From Microcebus murinus (Eukaryota > Chordata > Mammalia > Primates > Cheirogaleidae): 64,000 nt of DNA. The DNA lies in NCBI RefSeq assembly GCF_040939455.1, contig NC_134108.1, positions 88,456,001-88,520,000 of the forward strand, written 5' to 3'. The translations under genes were made by a program, and so were the position numbers. Positions 37,530 to 50,324 of this stretch are shown here, piece after piece. The notes beneath the pieces are model-generated. The model had not been told where the DNA came from. It saw only the letters and a list, made by a program, of their open reading frames with translations, and did not search any database. How positions within the stretch are numbered: position 1 is the stretch's first letter; each line of letters starts with the position of its first letter.

Positions 37530-40500
37530 CAAGACTTTATTAAAAATAAAATTTAAAAAAGCTAATATTTCACTATATAGATATCACTATTTACTATTAG
37601 GATATTAGATATTCAATTGAAAAAGAATCCTAGAACAAGGACTTATGAATAAATCTTCCCTTTCCATCAAGAAGAATTACATGTATAGTATATTATACAC
37701 AGTTTCAGCTAACAAGTTCAAACCAAAAAGTATAAAAGATGAAAAGTAGTAAAAATTATTTAAATCATATTTCATAATCAATCTTATGATTAAAGTGAAA
37801 AGAATTAAGGGAAATTGGTCCTGAAAAGATAAAACCAAGTGGTACAGTCAAAAACCTTCCTTTAAACCAAAACTAATTTTACCTAGCATTTGTTAATGGA
37901 TCTATAAAGATCGTATACTTTGTGAGGTATTTCTAATCCTCACAAATATGAGAAATAAAGTTTCAGGGCACTGAGTAGGGAAAAAGCAAATTGGCTCATG
38001 TGAGAATTAAGTCTATGACTTTATCTGGGCATTTCAACCAATTAATCTTTATAGAATGACAAATGTGTAGACAGCAAAATAAAATCCATTTAGAAATTAA
38101 TACAATCTTTGAGAGAAAGAATGATTCAACCTTTGGATAACTCTAAAAGATGTAACACAATCTGAACTCATAGAGAAATTTTAAAATAGGATTGATTAAA
38201 ATTGCAATTGTCTTTTTGATAAGAACTGAATGATCTTCAGCCTTAAACAATTTGAATCACATAACTCTCTGGAGACCTTAACAGTATATAATTCTACAAG
38301 TTTCTAAATAAAATAAAAGAAAAACTATATTAGACACTAAGTAAATTGATGTTAAATAAGCTGTCTAAAATAGAGTAAGACATTTGACCAAATTTCATTA
38401 GGAATAATATTGAAAAGTATTTAATTTTTAACATTACTTATTTTTGTTTTTGTTTTTGATACAGGGTCTTGCTCAGTTGCCCAGCCTGGAGTGCAGTGAT
38501 ATAATCATAGCTCACTGTAGCCTCAAGCTCCTGGGCTCAAGTGATTCCACTTCTTTAATAAAATTTTATAAAAGAGCATTTGGGTTACTCTTGGATAAAC
38601 CAAATAATAACATTAAACAAAATTAACCCTGAAGTGATGTTTCTAAGTTATTATTAAGGAGCCTAACCAACACATATATATCTTTGCTAAAAGTATAAGC
38701 AATCACATAATTTAACCATACATTTTCAATATTTTCTTTAACTTATCCAAGAAAGTTTTGATAGTTGAAAAAATATTTTATAGGTAAAGTCACCCTAAAA
38801 ATGTCAGCGACCAAATTTAACAAATGTGTTTTGTGGCTTAAAGATTTTTTTTTTTTTTTCAAATGATACGTGCTCCCTCTGCTCTTACTGTACTTGAGAA
38901 ACTGCCTATCATTTTATGAGCTTACCTCTATGTGGTATAAACTACAAATAAAGGATCATACCTTGAAAAAGAATCTGATTCTGCTTAAGCTGAACCTTCT
39001 TCTATTCCCCATCCCATCTTCCCAAAGAGGCCTAAAGAAGTTTTAAAAGCTCAAGAATAACTGAAAAATGAAAAGATGTATACCATGCCCTTAGAAAGAA
39101 AGACTCAGTATTACGAAGCTGTCAATTCCTCATAAATTAATCTATAAATTAAATGCAACTTCATCTAAAATTCCATTAGAACTTTTTATAAACTAAATGA
39201 AATAATCTTTGAAAAATAAAAATTATGAGAAAAGTGGATGAGCCATATTGATAGCAAATCAAATAATATCATAAAGCTACGGTAATACATTCTAGTTTCT
39301 ACTTTATAAAATTCTATGTTGCATGATATATTCTTATAATAAGCATGAATACACTTTAGAATAAAAATCTCAATAAGAATTATTTTGCAAAAATAAACTC
39401 ACATTCTTATATTTGAAATTTTGTTCTACAAATTAATGATTAGGAAAGAATAAGCTCTAGAGAACTAGTTATAAGACAGTTAATTTTTTCTAAAAAAAAA
39501 AATTCTTGCCATTTCTGTATTGTATAGAAACTATTTCTTTTGTACTAAATATGTTACCTTACTTTAAATGTTCAGAAATATAAATATATAAAATTATCTT
39601 TCCAGACTCATCTTTAAGCATTTCTTCTCTACAGAATTCTGATATTCTCCTCAAACTATGCCACTTCCTTCCAATTTACCCCAGTAATTCCCCATGTAAT
39701 TATATTATCTATTGCTGTTATTGATGGTACAGGGAAATATATATTATAACTGATGGAGAGAATGTACATCATGTCTGTCCTTTTGAAAACCATTTAAAAG
39801 CTTTTATTATAACTTTAAATTATAATGCAATGATATTACTTTGGGAATCTGACAGACCTAGTATATATTAATACTTTATATATTCAAGGATACTGAACAT
39901 TGTCATAGTGCAAAAACTTAAATTTCTAACTAATAAGGGTTGAATAAACTTTCACATCAATTTTATGCATCTCCACATGGAATATTATACAACTATTAGA
40001 ATAATAGTTGCCACATTTGTCTGGAGAGGTTTCCATAAGGCTTTGATGAATGAAAAAAAGTGAGAAGAGGAAAAACAAATGTAATATAATCTTATTTTTG
40101 CAAAACAATGACAAAAATATATCTGTGTTCATTATATATACATATTGTATGAATATATAAGTTATAGAGAAAATTACTGGGGACCCATCTGGTTGTTACC
40201 TGAAAAAGAGGAAGAGTTACATGGTAAGAATAAAAACAGACAAAAGAAAAAACATAAATACTGCACCTAAACTTTAATCTATCAATGCAATGTATTGCAT
40301 TTTATTTGTTGTGTTATACATCTTTTTTCATAAGTGAGTTCATAACAATGCTGACCAATGAAAAAATAATACAAATTGTATATATAATTTAAAATTTTAT
40401 AGTAACCACATTAACAAAAATAAAAATAAACAAATTAATTTTAGTAATATGGTCAACCTAATATACCCACATGTGATATAAATGTAATAATACCTCAACA

Positions 40501-40620
40501 TATAATCAATATAAAAGTATTAGATATTTTATTCTTTTTTTGTTCTATCTTCTAAATCTGAATTTTACACTAGAGCACATCTCAATTCATATGTTTATAT
40601 TTCATCAAAAATATTTATCT
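37530..40620. other. AT-rich non-coding stretch apart from one Alu fragment
   Basis: It contains A/T homopolymer runs (38849-38862, 39493-39502) and low-complexity AT sequence. No convincing frame or repeat was found other than the Alu remnant at 38440. Confidence 0.47.
38440..38548 (-). mobile_element. Truncated Alu-family right-arm or free monomer, antisense
   Basis: On the + strand a (TTTTTG)-type T-rich tail is followed by GATACAGGGTCTTGCTCAGT, TGCCCAGCCTGGAGTGCAGT and AGCTCACTGTAGCCTCAAGC, ending at CAAGTGATTCC. This is about the last 100 bases of an old Alu or monomer in reverse. It is 5' truncated. Confidence 0.85.
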
Positions 40621-42809
40621 ATACACTTGACCTTTGAATAACATGGGTTTGAACTTTGTGGGTTCACTTATATATGGATTTTTTAAAGTAAATATATTGG
40701 AAAATTTTTTGGAGATTTACAATTTTTAAAAAACTCATAGATGAACTGAGTAGCCCAGAAATATGGAAAAAATTAAGAAAAACTTAGGTATGTCATGAAT
40801 ACATAAAATGTTGTATATACTAGTCTATTTTATTGTTTACTGCTATAAAATATATACATATCTATTATAAAAAGCTACAATTTATGAAAACTTATGCATA
40901 CACTTAGAGACCATACATGGTGCCCATTGCAGACAGGAGAATGTAAACAAATATAAAGATGTGGTATTGAATCATCACTGCATAAAATTAATTGTAGTAC
41001 ATAGTGTACTACTGCAATAATTTCATAGTTACCTCCTGTTACTATTGCAGTGAGCTGAAATGTTGCAAGCAACAGCTTAAAATGTCATGTGACACTGATC
41101 ATCTCCATGTGTGCAGTTCATCTCTCTAGTAAATTCTATATTGCAGTAAAAAGTGATCTCTCACAGTTCTTGCATATCTTTCATAGTGTTTAGTACAATA
41201 CTGTAAACCTTGAGTAACACTATAAGACTCATTAGCAGTGCTGGAAGTACTCCCAAGAAGCATAGAAAAGTCATGACATTTCAAGAAAAAATTGAATTGC
41301 TGGATATGTACTTTATAGATTGAGGTCTGTGGCTGTGGTTGCCCACCATTTCAAGAAAAATGAATCCAGCATAAAGACCATTATAAAAATAAAAGAAAGC
41401 AAGCAAATTCATAAAGCCATTGCTGCAGCTATGCCAGCAGGTGTGAAAACCATTCACTTATTTGCAAAATACTTTTTTAAAATCTAATATTGAAAATGCA
41501 GCTATTATGTGGGTATAGATTTGCAACAAGAAAGTCATACCTATAGACTCTAACATGATCCAAGAGAACATGAAATTATCATATGACAACATGAAGCAAA
41601 GGGAAAGTGAAGGATCTAAAGCTAGAGAATTTAATGCTAGCAAAGAATGATTTGGTAAATTTTAGAAGAGGTTTGGCTTTAAAATTGAACAGGAGAAGCA
41701 GCTTCTGCTGACCAAGAAGCAACAGACAAGTTCCCAGACACTATTAAGAAAATCATTGAGGAGGAAGGATATCTGCCTGAATAGGTTTTTAAGGCAGATA
41801 AAAGTGCCCTATTCTGGAAAACAATATGCCACAAAGGACATTTATTGGTAAGGAAGAAAAGCAAGCACCAGGATTTAAGGCAGGAAGGGATAGGCTAACT
41901 CTACTGTTTTGTGCAAAGGCAGTTGGGTTTATAATCAGAATTGCTCTTATCTATAAATCTGCTAATCCCCCCAGCCTTGAAGGGAAAAGATAAACATCAA
42001 CTGCCAGTATTTGGGTTGTACAACAAGAAGGTCTGGGCAGTGAGAACCCTATTTCTGGATTGGCTCCCTCAATGCTTCGTCTCTGAGGTCAGAGAGTACC
42101 TTGCCAGTAAGGAACTGCCTTTTAAAATTCTTTTGATATTGTCAATTCTCCTAGCCATCCAGAACCCCATTAGTTCAACACGAAGTGACCTTCTTGCCAC
42201 TCAAACACCATTTCTCTAATTCAGCTTCTAGAAATAGGGGGACATGAGGATGTTTAAAACTAATTACACACAGTACTCTATGAAAAGAATTGTCAATGCC
42301 ATGGAAGAAAACTCCAATAGAGAGAACAACATGAAAGTCTGGAAGGATTACACCATTGAAGATGAGCCATCATTGTTACAGTAAAATCTGCAAAAGTCAT
42401 CAAGCCCAAAGCAACAAATTCCTGCTGGAGAAAACTGTGTCCAGATGTTGTGCATGACTTCACAGGATTTACAATACAGCCAATCATCAAGGAAATGAAG
42501 AAAGAGATTGTGAATATGGTAAAAAAAAACAAAACAAAACAAGATGGGATGTGAAGGGTTTCATCTATGGATCTTATTGCAATTTAAGAGGAATTAGAAA
42601 CCACATCAGAGGAATTAACAGAAGATGATTTGACGGAGATGAGTGCTTCTGAGCCAGTGCCAGACAATGAGGAAGAAGATGTAGAAAAGCAGTGCCAGAA
42701 GACGAATTGACATTAGACTGTCGCGGCAGTGTATACAGCCCTTGTTACAGCTCTTATTCGGTTGACTGGGGAAAGAACCGAGCGGCACCCGAAGAGTCGG
42801 AGAACAGCC

Positions 42810-42815
42810 TTTATT
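42810..42815 (-). promoter_or_regulatory. LTR polyadenylation signal AATAAA
   Basis: TTTATT on the + strand is AATAAA in LTR sense. It lies about 100 bases downstream of the TATA box and 91 bases before the LTR end, the normal order for R and U5. Confidence 0.75.
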
Positions 42816-42912
42816 CTTCTACAGCAGGCTCAGCACACCTAGTATTACAGCTCTCTTCGTGTCTTGCGATGTTCTCCCAATGTTCTCCCCCTTCCTGCCC
42901 TTCTGACCCTGC

Positions 42913-42919
42913 TTTTATA
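42913..42919 (-). promoter_or_regulatory. LTR TATA box
   Basis: TTTTATA on the + strand reads TATAAAA in LTR sense (context GGGTATAAAAGCAGGG). The CCAAT-box repeats lie just upstream in that orientation, so the core promoter looks intact in outline. Activity is untested. Confidence 0.75.
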
Positions 42920-42940
42920 CCCTTGGTAGGGCTCAAGAAG

Positions 42941-43036
42941 CATCCAATCAACTACAAGCTTTAACATCCAATCAGCAACAGGCTTTAACATCCAATCAAC
43001 AACAAGCCTTAACATCCAATCAAAAACAGTGGGATT
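42941..43036 (-). repeat. Four 24-bp tandem repeats with CCAAT boxes in LTR U3
   Basis: Four units start at 42941, 42965, 42989 and 43013, each opening CATCCAATCA with a variable second half, and a partial fifth (ATCCAATCAGG) lies at 43045. Each unit carries one CCAAT motif. Tandem enhancer repeats of this type are common in retroviral U3 regions. The minus-strand frame over them (repeated Asp-Trp-Met-Leu) is not a gene. Confidence 0.92.
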
Positions 43037-43889
43037 CAAAAATTATCCAATCAGGATCATGCAAGCAGCATGGCCAGAAACAGGCAGTGGCATGAGGACC
43101 TGGGGCATTCCGGCATGTGGGTGTCCTGGCAGCTGGATGCCGCAGGGCCCAGCCCCAGCGGTGGCGTGCCTTTAACTGGCCAAGCACAGCACTGGCCCCT
43201 GGAGATGCGGAACTACGGGGTGGCAGCAATCAGCCACGTCCTGGCACCCGACATTTTCCGCATCAAGACAATCTGGAAAAAGGGTTCCAGTTATTCAAGA
43301 CTGCTTTTGAGTTTCTTTATGATAGGGCTCCTCCTATGATACAAGCACTGAAACCGAAGCAAACAGTGGAATAAGGATTGGTACCACAGAGAAACCTGTT
43401 CCGAGAAATGAAAAGGCAAAAAGTCAGAAAGAAATGATGATGTATTTGCATAAAGTTACACTGAGTGTACTCTTGCCTTCCATCTCCTCTACCTCTTCTG
43501 CCTCTGCCACCCCTGAAACAGTAAGACCGATTCTTCCTTTTTCTCATCCTCCTCAGCCTACTCAATGTGAAGACTATTAGGATGAAAGCTTTTATGATGA
43601 TCTGATTTCACATAATGAATAATAAATATATTTTCTCTTCCTCATGATTTTCTTAGTAACATTTTATTTCCTCTAATTTACTTTATTGTAGGGATTCAGT
43701 ATAGAATATATATACAAAATGTGTATCAATTGACTTATTTATGTTATTGATAAGGCTTCCTGTCCAGGCTATTAGTAGTTAAGTTTTGGGCGAGTCAAAA
43801 GTTATATGCAGATTTTTGATTGCATGGGGGGGGGGTCAGCACCCCTAACTCCTACATTGTTTAAGAGTTTACTGTATTACCCAAAGTGA

Positions 43890-44300
43890 TTTCTTTTTCC
43901 TCCTTTACAAAAAGCTGAATTATATTTCTAGCCACTCCTGCAGTTAGGTTGGCTTTGTGACTAAATTGTGGCAAACGAGAAGTGGGTGGAAATAAAGTCA
44001 TACCACACCCAGGCCTCCTCCTAAAACCTCCTACACAATCCTCCACACTCTCTGTCTTCCAACACCTGCCTGACAGATCTAGAAGAATCAGATGAGTACT
44101 GCTAGGCTTTATACAAAAGATAAAGGGACTAATGGCTGGGAGTATCCTCGATCTGTGAATGAGTGAAACAGATCCCCCTCATCCTGACTTACCTGTATTA
44201 GGCTGTGAACCAAGAAGACATACACCTTTCATGTGTCATAGAGCAACTGAGATTTGGAGGCATTTTTTTTTGTAGCCCTTAGCCTACCTTGACAATCTAT
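43890..44300 (+). mobile_element. Probable MLT1-type LTR
   Basis: TATATTTCTAGCCACTCCTG and TGGCTTTGTGACTAAATTGT lead, after a C-rich stretch, to AGAGCAACTGAGATTTGGAG and CCCTTAGCCTACCTTGAC, the characteristic order of MLT1 LTR 3' ends. It begins directly beyond the Tigger boundary. Boundaries are approximate. Confidence 0.5.
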
Positions 44301-44309
44301 GCTTTTCTG

Positions 44310-44985
44310 TACATCTAATCACAGAAAACTGCATCACAGAAACTGTTCAAAGCTATACACTGAATAAATATGTCAACTGTATTATAAAATGTAAATTGCA
44401 TACTTTTAGAAAGTGTACAGTATAAGCATTTTTTGAGAAATAGTTGTAAATATAAATAATTCAGACTTATAGATTGTTAACAAAGACATAAGGAAAATAC
44501 TTGATTCTTTCTGCTAATTACCTCCAAATGGAAAAACAAAATCATTTCTCATATATTTTTTAAGTGAAGATGTGAGGAGGAGAAGAAGGGAAGAAGAAAT
44601 AAATCACGCATTTTATAAAATACGTTTTCAGCCAACATAAATTACAGCAATTCTATACTTGGATCAAAGGAAAAGCTATCTGGAAGATTTCCACCACCCC
44701 TTCTCACCACCTACCACCTCCAACTACTGTTAGTTAGAAGAACTCTTTTTCACTTTCTGCTATATTGGAGTGAGATTTGTTCCCATTCCCACTAGCAATG
44801 GCAGATTCCTGGTTACTGTTTTCTAAATTATCAACAATTCTTCCTCATTTTACCTTCTAGATATTCTTAATGTGTCCATTTCTCCATGCGTACATCAAAT
44901 ACAACCTTGTGTAAGGTATCATTTCTCCCCTGGATGGCATCAATGGCCCCTAATGCATCTGCTGGAGCCACTAAAATTCCTTCCA
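44310..44985. other. AT-rich non-coding stretch, nothing recognised
   Basis: No frame above 60 codons, RNA gene or repeat-family word was seen with confidence. Confidence 0.45.
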
Positions 44986-44989
44986 ATCC

Positions 44990-45380
44990 ATTATCTTATA
45001 TTTCAGTCAGAATGAGCTTTTTCAAACAGGATATCAGATCATGTCACTCTGACTTTCCCACGTGCCTTCCCCAACCCTTGCCAAGCTTCTTATTGCTCCT
45101 TAGATAAAAATAAAATTCTTGAAATGTTTTATCAGACTTTGCATGGACAAGTTTGTTTTTATTTCTTTGTTTTGTTTTCTGTAGTAGCTTTTCCCCCAGC
45201 TTAGAATGTAATTCTCTTCCCTTTTCATCTAACAGTTATCCCCTTTAGATATGAACCTAATCATCACTTTCCCAAGGAAGTCTTTCCTGACCTCCACAAC
45301 TAGTTCAAATTTCCTGAAGTCAGTTAATACACTATGTGGGCCTTTTCCTCACAGCGCAAGTAACAGCTGCTTATGTTACC
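44990..45380 (+). mobile_element. L2-like 3' region
   Basis: ATCAGATCATGTCACTCTGA, AAGCTTCTTATTGCTCCTTA, CCAAGGAAGTCTTTCCTGAC and CACTATGTGGGCCTTTTCC follow the order seen in L2 LINE 3' sequence. It is diverged with no coding capacity. Confidence 0.5.
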
Positions 45381-45384
45381 AAAA

Positions 45385-48300
45385 ACTCAGTACTTGTCCA
45401 TGAGGCCAAATCAGAAGAATGAGGACAAGTGTTTGGAGGATGAAGAAAGACATTTTACTTTGCAAAAGAGGAAAAGTGATAGACCTTTCCATCCCAAAAT
45501 CCAAATTTCCTGAACATAAGCAGAAATACAGAACTTTTAAAGGACAAGTTCTCAGCTTCAGGCAATTACTGTGGTTAACTATTCTAACTGTCCTATCTCT
45601 GCCTCAGGGAAGCAGACCAGGCTGCAGTTCCCAAAAAGAGTGGGGGAAGTTTTAAAGAGACAGAAAATTCCTTTTTTTTTTTTTCTTTCCAGGCCATTCC
45701 CCGTTACACTTGGAGATTGATCTGTATCTGTAAGCCTGTTGGAGTGTACGGTTTATGAAAAAATATACTATCTCTTTTTTGTGGGGGAAGGGGTCATAAT
45801 TTTGAAACCATTGACTGACAGTTGGTAGTTAAGGAATAAATAGTGGTTGAATGAATGAGTGAACCCTAATTCCTGATTATGAAATTTTCTAGGGTATTTT
45901 CCATGATTCTGGATGTAGTCTATAGTGATAAGAGACTGCAAATGGCAAGAAGAAAAAAGGAAAGAAAACAACCTTGAGCAAAATAGAGCTCAGCTTGGGT
46001 CTCATAATCAGGATTCAAAATTTTCCCAACCTTTCACCACCCAGCATCATCAAAGAGGTTCAGTTCTCTTAACTTCTGATCTGATATCCAGTTATACTTC
46101 TTATTTACCCTTGATGGGCATCCTTTCAAATGTATTCATACTTCAATTCCTTATCTACATAAATAAAAATCACTCACACAACATCTTTTCCTGCAAGTTT
46201 GAGTAATTCATAATGCAAATGGTAACAAAAGGATCAACCTATTTTGACTTTATTATTAGCTAGACCTAATAGATTAAATTCCAAGTTTTGCTTTACATCC
46301 ACAATTTTATTTTCAAAGCTCCACAGGATATACGTCATGGTCACTGTTTTAATGTGGAAAGAAAAGCCAAATACTTTACATAAACTTTGTAAAGCCATTC
46401 AGGTAATGAAAGATGAATTCACTTTCCTCCAGAGACCCTTACTGACTCCTATCACACAACCCCTGGAGTCCACAGAAAACTGCTGAAGAATCATATGCTT
46501 GCCTAGCAGATGCAATGGTAGAGGAGAAGCTAAGCAACTGTGTTCTGTAGTATGGTTAAGGTAAAGAATGAATAAAATTCTTCACTGAAGAAATGGGTAA
46601 TGGCAAAAGTAGAAAGCAGAGAGGATTTCTAAGACCAGATCCTGCATAGAACCTAATGACCACCATATTCATTTCCCCAAACCCACCCTCTTGGAGAACT
46701 TCAGATCACAGGAGTTACCCCAGGTTGCTTGGATCCCTTGGCAGGTATAGAGTAGGGAAGGTATGTTCCTACTATCTCAAGGGAGACCTTCAAACACATT
46801 TTCCTTTTGAAATATCATTCTTTACAGTGATTAAGGCCTTACACTATTTAGAGAGATCAACAGAAATTTGGAGTTTAAAAGATTTTTATTGATTTGTCAT
46901 AAAAATATAATCATCATTTAAAATATTTTATCTATTGGAAAATACATTCAACATTTTAAGCAATTTAATTTAAAAAAACTTTTTTTTTCTGGAAACACAA
47001 CCCATTAGGAACTTCATCATGGGTTGAAGGCCTGAAAATACTCAAAATCAGCGGCAGAATCCTTGGTTAAGGCAGCGGCCCTCCTACTTTCTTAGAACAA
47101 ATTTTCTTTTTCTTATTAGAACCCCCCCCCCGAACATTGCTAACTTATTTTGTGAATTTAAGAAATAGATCTGTATTTCTTAACCTACAATTTATTCTAT
47201 AATAAATTTATTTTTTTTTCAAATTTGCAAGATTGTAATTACATTCGACATAATAAGACAAACGTAAATACTTGTGCCAAAGACTTGTTGCTCTTAAGAA
47301 CTGGTGTTCTAAAATCAATTATATTAGATTAGCCTGAGATACTTTAAATTTCAATAATCTGTTATTATGTTCAAAATAAAACTATTTTAGACCAAATATT
47401 TAAATTGGATTTAATGTATTTCTCAGTAATTATCTTCTCTCCTATTACCAATTATATGTTCACACCTAACGATTCTATTCATTTAGTCTTGTTAATTAAG
47501 TATATAAAACTTTTCCCAGGAACTTTAAAATATTTATATATCTTAGTCCATGTGCATTTTTTTAAAAAAAGAAAGTTATACATAAAGATTCTGTACACAA
47601 TTCAAATTTTTCCATCAACCATTTTGTACATGCTATGCATTTTTACTACTTTTATGTCATTTAATTTTCCTTTCTAGATTATAATTTCTCTACAATTATG
47701 CATGTATTGAGAAGAGGTGGGCAAAAAAATCACATCTATATACTTTGTCTCTTCAGTACTTGGCAAATGCTTTTGCATAGTATCAACTCACATTTTTATA
47801 TTTAAAATTCTGAGTTATAGAGCATTTCAGAATAACTCTTACTGTCAGTAGTAACTTACTGTCAGTTTTACCTTTTTTCCTGATGTTTTGATCAGCAATT
47901 TACATTCCTTACAGCATAATAATTCCATTAGTAACAAATGAATCACTTTTTGGGAACTTTCATTTGGAAAATTTTTGTAGTAATTCAAACATACTAACTT
48001 CTCATAATCTTCAAAGGCATCTACTTTTCTAAAACTGAGAGGTTGATCAAAATGCTATAAAGTAGAAAGTTTTGAATGTCAGTGTATCTTAAGGACATAA
48101 AAATAAAATTCACCAGCATATACTTAATTGTAGCCTTCCAACTTTTCCTACAAAACAGTTAAACCACAGAGGGCATAAACCTTTTTACTTCAAAACATTT
48201 TTACACAGCCCCCTTCAATGATTTTTTTAAGTCTTTTACGAAAAGTTAAGAGCCAAGACAAACCAATTGCTCCATTTCTGGCCAGCCAAGCAGCAATAAC

Positions 48301-49885
48301 CAGAGGATGGTCATTAATCATCAACAAATTACAAAGAAATCACCATGTCAAGTCAAAGGTAAAATCAATTACAGTGACAATTAAAATACTCAAACATCAA
48401 GCTGAAAGCCCCTGTGGTTAACAGACAGCCTAATTCCACTTTATAGGGAATTCAAGCATGGAATTTTCCATAATGCTGAAATACAAAACTAGATTTAATG
48501 AAAGAGTATAGAGCAATAATTTATATGGGAAAAAAGCCTCTTATAGCAATAAAGTTGACAGTGATTTGATGTATTGTTTTATCAATCAATTATTTATATT
48601 GTGGAAAGTAATGGTGAGTACATATTGATTACAGTGCTTTTGCTGCAATCACATCTTTGTGAAGAAAATTCCATGCACTCTGCCTGGATGTTGGCATCCA
48701 GCACCAAGATTCAACAAAATCAGTTTGCAGAGAGTTACAGAACTAAAAGACAATCTTATCACTTTATGCTGCCAACTCTATTTTTGAACTCTTTGCTGAC
48801 CTTCAGATGAAATCACCCAAGTGAGTAAGTCCAGAGAAATGTAGAGCTTTTCAGACCTGTACCTCTTCTCAGATGAGTCATATTGTTATTCACATTTCTG
48901 CTACAGTCAACCAGTGTGAATATTTCTTCCAAGATTTTGAAATAGGGAAAAGTTTCCCCCAAAAGGTCAATAGAGAAAAGAGGCACTTGTTTCTACTGTC
49001 ACTAGATGTTAGGGATCATGTTAGGAACATTCATATTTAGTTTATTATAGCAGAAAAATGCTGACATATTTCTTCCACTTAATCTGCCCTGTGTAAGCAT
49101 TTTCCAAAAAGAAAGAAAATTTCAATAGCACTTGGAGAGATTATCACACTCGACAGATCTGATAAGAAAATCAAAATAGCCATGTTTAATTCCATTTTTA
49201 TTACTGGTTGACAAACTAAGCCTGGATTAGCCATTTAACCTCTCTTCTTATAAACTTTCTATTTCTAAAAAGGAAGAAAAAAGATCATTTCTATGTATTA
49301 GTCAGGATGATATAAATGATCTTAAGATAATAAACTAGAAATTACAGAATAAATCAAATGTATAGTACATGTAAACTTACTCAAATATATAAGTGACATA
49401 ATATTAATTTTCCAAATTATCAACAGCTATTAATTACACCACTCCAGAAATCCTTTTGAGTTTACTTGAAAGAGTTATTATCGTTGTTGTTTACATTTGA
49501 ACCATGGAAAGCCATTCCATCAGTAAAATTTCCTTAGAAATTTATTCTTAGATTTGGTTTACTGAGAACTTGCCAAGGTTCAGTTTACCACTAAATCACT
49601 GCCTCAATGATTTATCTAGTACGTACCTGCAAATCTTCACATTCCCTCAGCTCTGTTCACCTAGTAACAGTAGTTTCACTGACTTGGTGATGAATCTTCC
49701 TCATTTTGCAAGTCTTCATCTCTTTATTAACTATTCATGAGGACAGAAGGGGTTTGAAAATCTCTCAAATGGCAGAAGAAATAAAGATCAGGTTTATCTT
49801 TGTCCTTGTAGAAAAGAAGCCCAATCAGCCACATTCTGAATCGAGGACACTGGATGGAAATTCTGCCAGGCTCCACGGCATGTAC
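45385..49885. other. Long non-coding stretch, nothing recognised
   Basis: Many frames of 60-93 codons occur, all without domains. Homopolymers include T13 around 45671, T9 around 46981 and C9 at 47124. Short AT-rich regions dominate. It is repeat-poor by eye, so either the repeats are too old to see or the sequence is unique. Confidence 0.42.
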
Positions 49886-49889
49886 TAGC

Positions 49890-50090
49890 CTAGTGTTTTA
49901 CATACATAATACTAACTTGCTGATCTTTAAATTAACCCTAGGAGGTAGGGGACATTATTATCATCAGTTCACAGATGACAACACCAAGGTTCTGAGAGGT
50001 TAATGTCTCATTCAAGGTTACCCATCTTGAGAGTGTCAGGGGCACATGCAGAACTCAAGTCCAACTAACTCTAAAATTCATTTTCTTTTT
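49890..50090 (-). mobile_element. MIR-like SINE
   Basis: Antisense order is seen: TAACCCTAGGAGGTAGGGGA, CATTATTATCATCAGTTCAC, GGTTCTGAGAGGTTAATGTC and GAACTCAAGTCCAACTAACT. Confidence 0.6.
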
Positions 50091-50324
50091 TCCCCCGCAT
50101 GAACATTCCTCATAGCAAAAGAGAGAAATAATCACTTTTAGGTTTCCACTAGGACATATTAACTCTGAATGTGCTATAATAATTCTCAAAATCTTTCAAT
50201 ACCTAGAAAAGACCTGCTACCTATCTGAAGTTTGTCTTATCAATTTGCAAATAGATTGGGCATGAAATTACCTCTCCATGCAACCCTTCAAATAGTCAAT
50301 TTTAAAAAGGGGGAGTACATAAAA

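Larger units (their letters stand above)
42719..43265 (-). mobile_element. Solo LTR of an endogenous retrovirus, class I-like, nested in Tigger
   Basis: A 547-bp block begins TGTCGCGGCAG and ends CCGCATCA, with the 4-bp repeat AGAC on both sides (42715-42718 and 43266-43269) in what is otherwise continuous Tigger coding sequence. Read on the minus strand it has complete LTR anatomy: TG...CA ends, a U3 with repeated ATTGG (inverted CCAAT) boxes, a TATAAAA box, AATAAA about 100 bases further on, and about 90 bases of U5. It is richer in G+C than its host. A 4-bp duplication suits gammaretrovirus-like (class I) integrases. No internal viral sequence remains, so it arose by LTR-LTR recombination. 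The family is not identified. Confidence 0.9.
41220..43620 (+). pseudogene. Tigger transposase pseudogene, interrupted by a solo LTR
   Basis: Tigger transposases have a CENP-B-type DNA-binding region and a DDE core. The N-terminal part reads VMTFQEKIELLDMYF and then breaks. Next, KAREFNAS-like and FPDTIKKIIEEEGYLP-like segments appear in alternating frames. A readable + frame at 41941-42219 contains PALKGKDKHQLPVFGLYNKK and VREYLASKELPFKILLIL. It is followed by SILLAIQNP where the family has the catalytic DNAPGHP block, so that aspartate is lost. The acidic region (ETTSEELTEDDLTEMSASEP in part) precedes the LTR at 42719, and the C-terminal part resumes with NLEKGFQLFKTAFEFLYD after 43265. Stops and frameshifts occur in every section. 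Start and end coordinates are approximate. Confidence 0.88.
40624..43874 (+). mobile_element. Full-length, inactive Tigger-type (pogo-like) DNA transposon
   Basis: It is flanked by TA at 40622-40623 and 43875-43876, as expected for the Tc1/mariner-pogo group. The 5' end CACTTGACCTTTGAATAACA and the reverse complement of the 3' end (CAGTAAACTCTTAAACAATG) are imperfect inverted repeats, and the subterminal regions match the MER8/Tigger2 type (GAGTCAAAAGTTATATGCAG near the 3' end). The span is 3251 bp. Without the nested 547-bp LTR and its 4-bp duplication it is about 2700 bp, near the full Tigger2 length as I recall it. It holds a long transposase pseudogene. It is ancient and cannot move. Confidence 0.95.

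Noticed and set aside
42941..43036. Regularly spaced repeats resembling a CRISPR array
   Set aside because: Units are directly adjacent 24-bp tandem copies with no spacers, inside an LTR U3, in animal nuclear DNA.
42845..43039. A minus-strand frame with repeated Asp-Trp-Met-Leu units
   Set aside because: The eight-residue period is the 24-bp U3 repeat of the retroviral LTR, so it is not a repeat protein.
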